Assembly (NCBI GenBank): GCA_030532815.1
Contig: JAUNKI010000112.1
Span: forward strand, 1 to 6,757
DNA: 6,757 nt
Source of the DNA: Leptotrichiaceae bacterium
GTDB lineage: Bacteria > Fusobacteriota > Fusobacteriia > Fusobacteriales > Leptotrichiaceae
Direction: 5' to 3'
Shown piece by piece: positions 5,806 to 6,757 of the stretch. The notes beneath the pieces are model-generated. The model saw only the letters and a program-made list of their open reading frames with translations, did not search any database and had not been told where the DNA came from. Positions within the stretch are counted from its first letter, which is position 1, and every line of letters starts with the position of its first letter. Position numbers and translations under genes: made by a program.

Positions 5806-6757
5806 CTACTCTTCGCTGTCAATCGTTTTTAACCCTTGCTCAATTTCTTCAATGCTCGGTAAACTGCTCTTGTATTCTTTGTCTAGTATCTTGCTTAATT
5901 CATATTTGCTGATTCCAATCGGTTGAGAAATTCCTTCCAATGAATATTCCGCCACTACATTATCCTTATCTTTACAAATTAGAATTCCGATTGTCGGATG
6001 ATCTTCTTTTGATTTCATTTCTCTATTTACTGCCGTTACATAAAAATTAAGTTGACCTACAAATTCCGGTTTAAGTTTTTCTGTCTTAAGCTCTACAACG
6101 ACATAACAATGCAGTTTTACATGATAGAACAACAAGTCGATATAAAAATCACTGTCTCCTACTTTCAAATGCACCTGTCTACCGATATACGAAAACCCGC
6201 TGCCCAGTTCTAATAAAAAAGAGGTAATCTGATCCACTAAAGCATCTTCCAATTCTTTTTCATCATACTTATCTCTTAATGCTAAAAAATCAAAGTTATA
6301 CGGATCTTTTATAGTCTGCTTTGCAAGGTCTGATTGGATTTCAGGCAGTTTGACTTCAAAGTTCGTAACAGCACTACCCACTCTTTCGTACAGTTGACTA
6401 TCAATCTGATGTTCCAAGACTGAGCGGCTCCATCCATTTTCTATTGTCTGCTCTACATAAAACAGTGCTTTCTTTACTGTATCGCATTTATACATGATTC
6501 TTTGGTTGTGTCCCCAAGGAATGCTTTTTATTTTTCTTTCAGCATTTTCTAATTGGGTTACAGACTGTAACCCAATTAGGTTTTCCGAATAAAATAAATA
6601 CCAATAGCGGATATGCTTTAAGTTCTCTTTTGAAAAGCCTTTCATATCCGGAAATTCCTTTTGCAGATCTGTACTCAGCAATTTCAAAAAAGAATCACCC
6701 CAAGCATATTTCTCCTGCTTGGACACAATCTCTTTTCCCAAATTCCAATAAAGATCC
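5806..6757 (-). CDS. DUF1016/YhcG-family PDDEXK nuclease (partial; N-terminus beyond the right edge)
   Basis: The frame is open to the window edge. The first possible start in the window is a TTG at 6739-6741, but the upstream in-frame codons read DLYWN-LGKEIVSKQ, which matches the family's N-terminal YW-xIG-xxI motif, so that TTG is an internal leucine and the gene is cut by the edge. About 316 codons are visible. The DUF1016 N-terminal helical domain shows WGDSFLKLLSTDL, GFSKENLKHIRYWYLFY, IPWGHN, GWSRSVLEHQI and DPYNFDFLAL. The C-terminal PDDEXK domain shows FYIDLLFYH (catalytic Asp at 6136-6138), VELK (Glu 6091-6093, Lys 6085-6087) and QLNFYV. Family members are predicted DNA nucleases often found near type I restriction-modification genes or in defence islands; no partner is visible here. 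It ends at TAG 5806-5808. A perfect 31-bp palindrome lies inside the coding region (6549-6579). Confidence 0.9.
   Translation of the reverse strand, partial: DLYWNLGKEIVSKQEKYAWGDSFLKLLSTDLQKEFPDMKGFSKENLKHIRYWYLFYSENLIGLQSVTQLENAERKIKSIPWGHNQRIMYKCDTVKKALFYVEQTIENGWSRSVLEHQIDSQLYERVGSAVTNFEVKLPEIQSDLAKQTIKDPYNFDFLALRDKYDEKELEDALVDQITSFLLELGSGFSYIGRQVHLKVGDSDFYIDLLFYHVKLHCYVVVELKTEKLKPEFVGQLNFYVTAVNREMKSKEDHPTIGILICKDKDNVVAEYSLEGISQPIGISKYELSKILDKEYKSSLPSIEEIEQGLKTIDSEE
6549..6579. repeat. Perfect 31-bp palindrome (15-bp arms, 1-nt centre)
   Basis: CTAATTGGGTTACAG at 6549-6563 is followed by one A and then by its exact reverse complement at 6565-6579. It lies in the nuclease coding sequence and encodes the stretch LIGLQSVTQL on the minus strand without breaking the frame. 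No T-run follows on either strand, so it is not a conventional terminator. A cruciform, a dimer-protein site or an inverted-duplication scar are all possible. Confidence 0.9.

Noticed and set aside
6739..6741. TTG as the start codon of the nuclease gene
   Set aside because: The frame continues upstream to the window edge with DLYWN, which fits the family's N-terminal motif, so the gene is truncated by the window rather than starting here.

Overview
The window is a low-GC bacterial segment in which every supported gene lies on the minus strand. AT-rich spacers, strong AAGGAGG-type ribosome binding sites, two secreted proteins with short signal peptides and AT-biased codons fit a Fusobacteriota-type organism (Leptotrichiaceae, perhaps Leptotrichia) or a low-GC Bacillota. 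The Leptotrichia guess is inference from gene content and style; no rRNA or marker gene is present to prove it.

Right part (about 5806-6757): the 3' portion of a DUF1016/YhcG-type PDDEXK nuclease whose N-terminus runs off the right edge. It contains a perfect 31-bp palindrome inside its coding sequence. It is followed by about 550 bp of very AT-rich non-coding DNA (5250-5805). This spacer holds a weak possible terminator, an extended -10 promoter with nested dyad symmetry, and a stem-loop in the leader of the next gene.

Middle (4593-5249): a stand-alone HAD-family phosphatase, closed by a clear Rho-independent terminator (4541-4579).

Left part (1-4541): an N-acetylmuramic acid (MurNAc) uptake and catabolism operon, transcribed leftwards as murQ, murR, murP, a secreted alpha/beta-hydrolase esterase, and a secreted beta-lactamase/PBP4B-like serine hydrolase cut by the left edge. 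MurP imports and phosphorylates MurNAc. MurQ cleaves the lactyl ether of MurNAc-6-phosphate, giving GlcNAc-6-phosphate and D-lactate. MurR, an RpiR-type SIS-domain regulator, probably senses MurNAc-6-phosphate. The two exported enzymes probably act on peptidoglycan or its fragments outside the cytoplasm. E. coli likewise has a PBP4B gene (yfeW) next to murQP, which supports that reading. Genes are nearly contiguous or overlapping (murQ/murR overlap by 32 nt), so this is one transcription unit. A promoter with a perfect TATAAT and a three-half-site inverted-repeat cluster just upstream of it are the best candidates for the operon's control region.

No mobile element, CRISPR array, tRNA or rRNA was seen. 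The least ordinary points are the 31-bp palindrome in the nuclease gene, the candidate MurR operator, the esterase placed inside a MurNAc operon, and the structured leader of the HAD gene.
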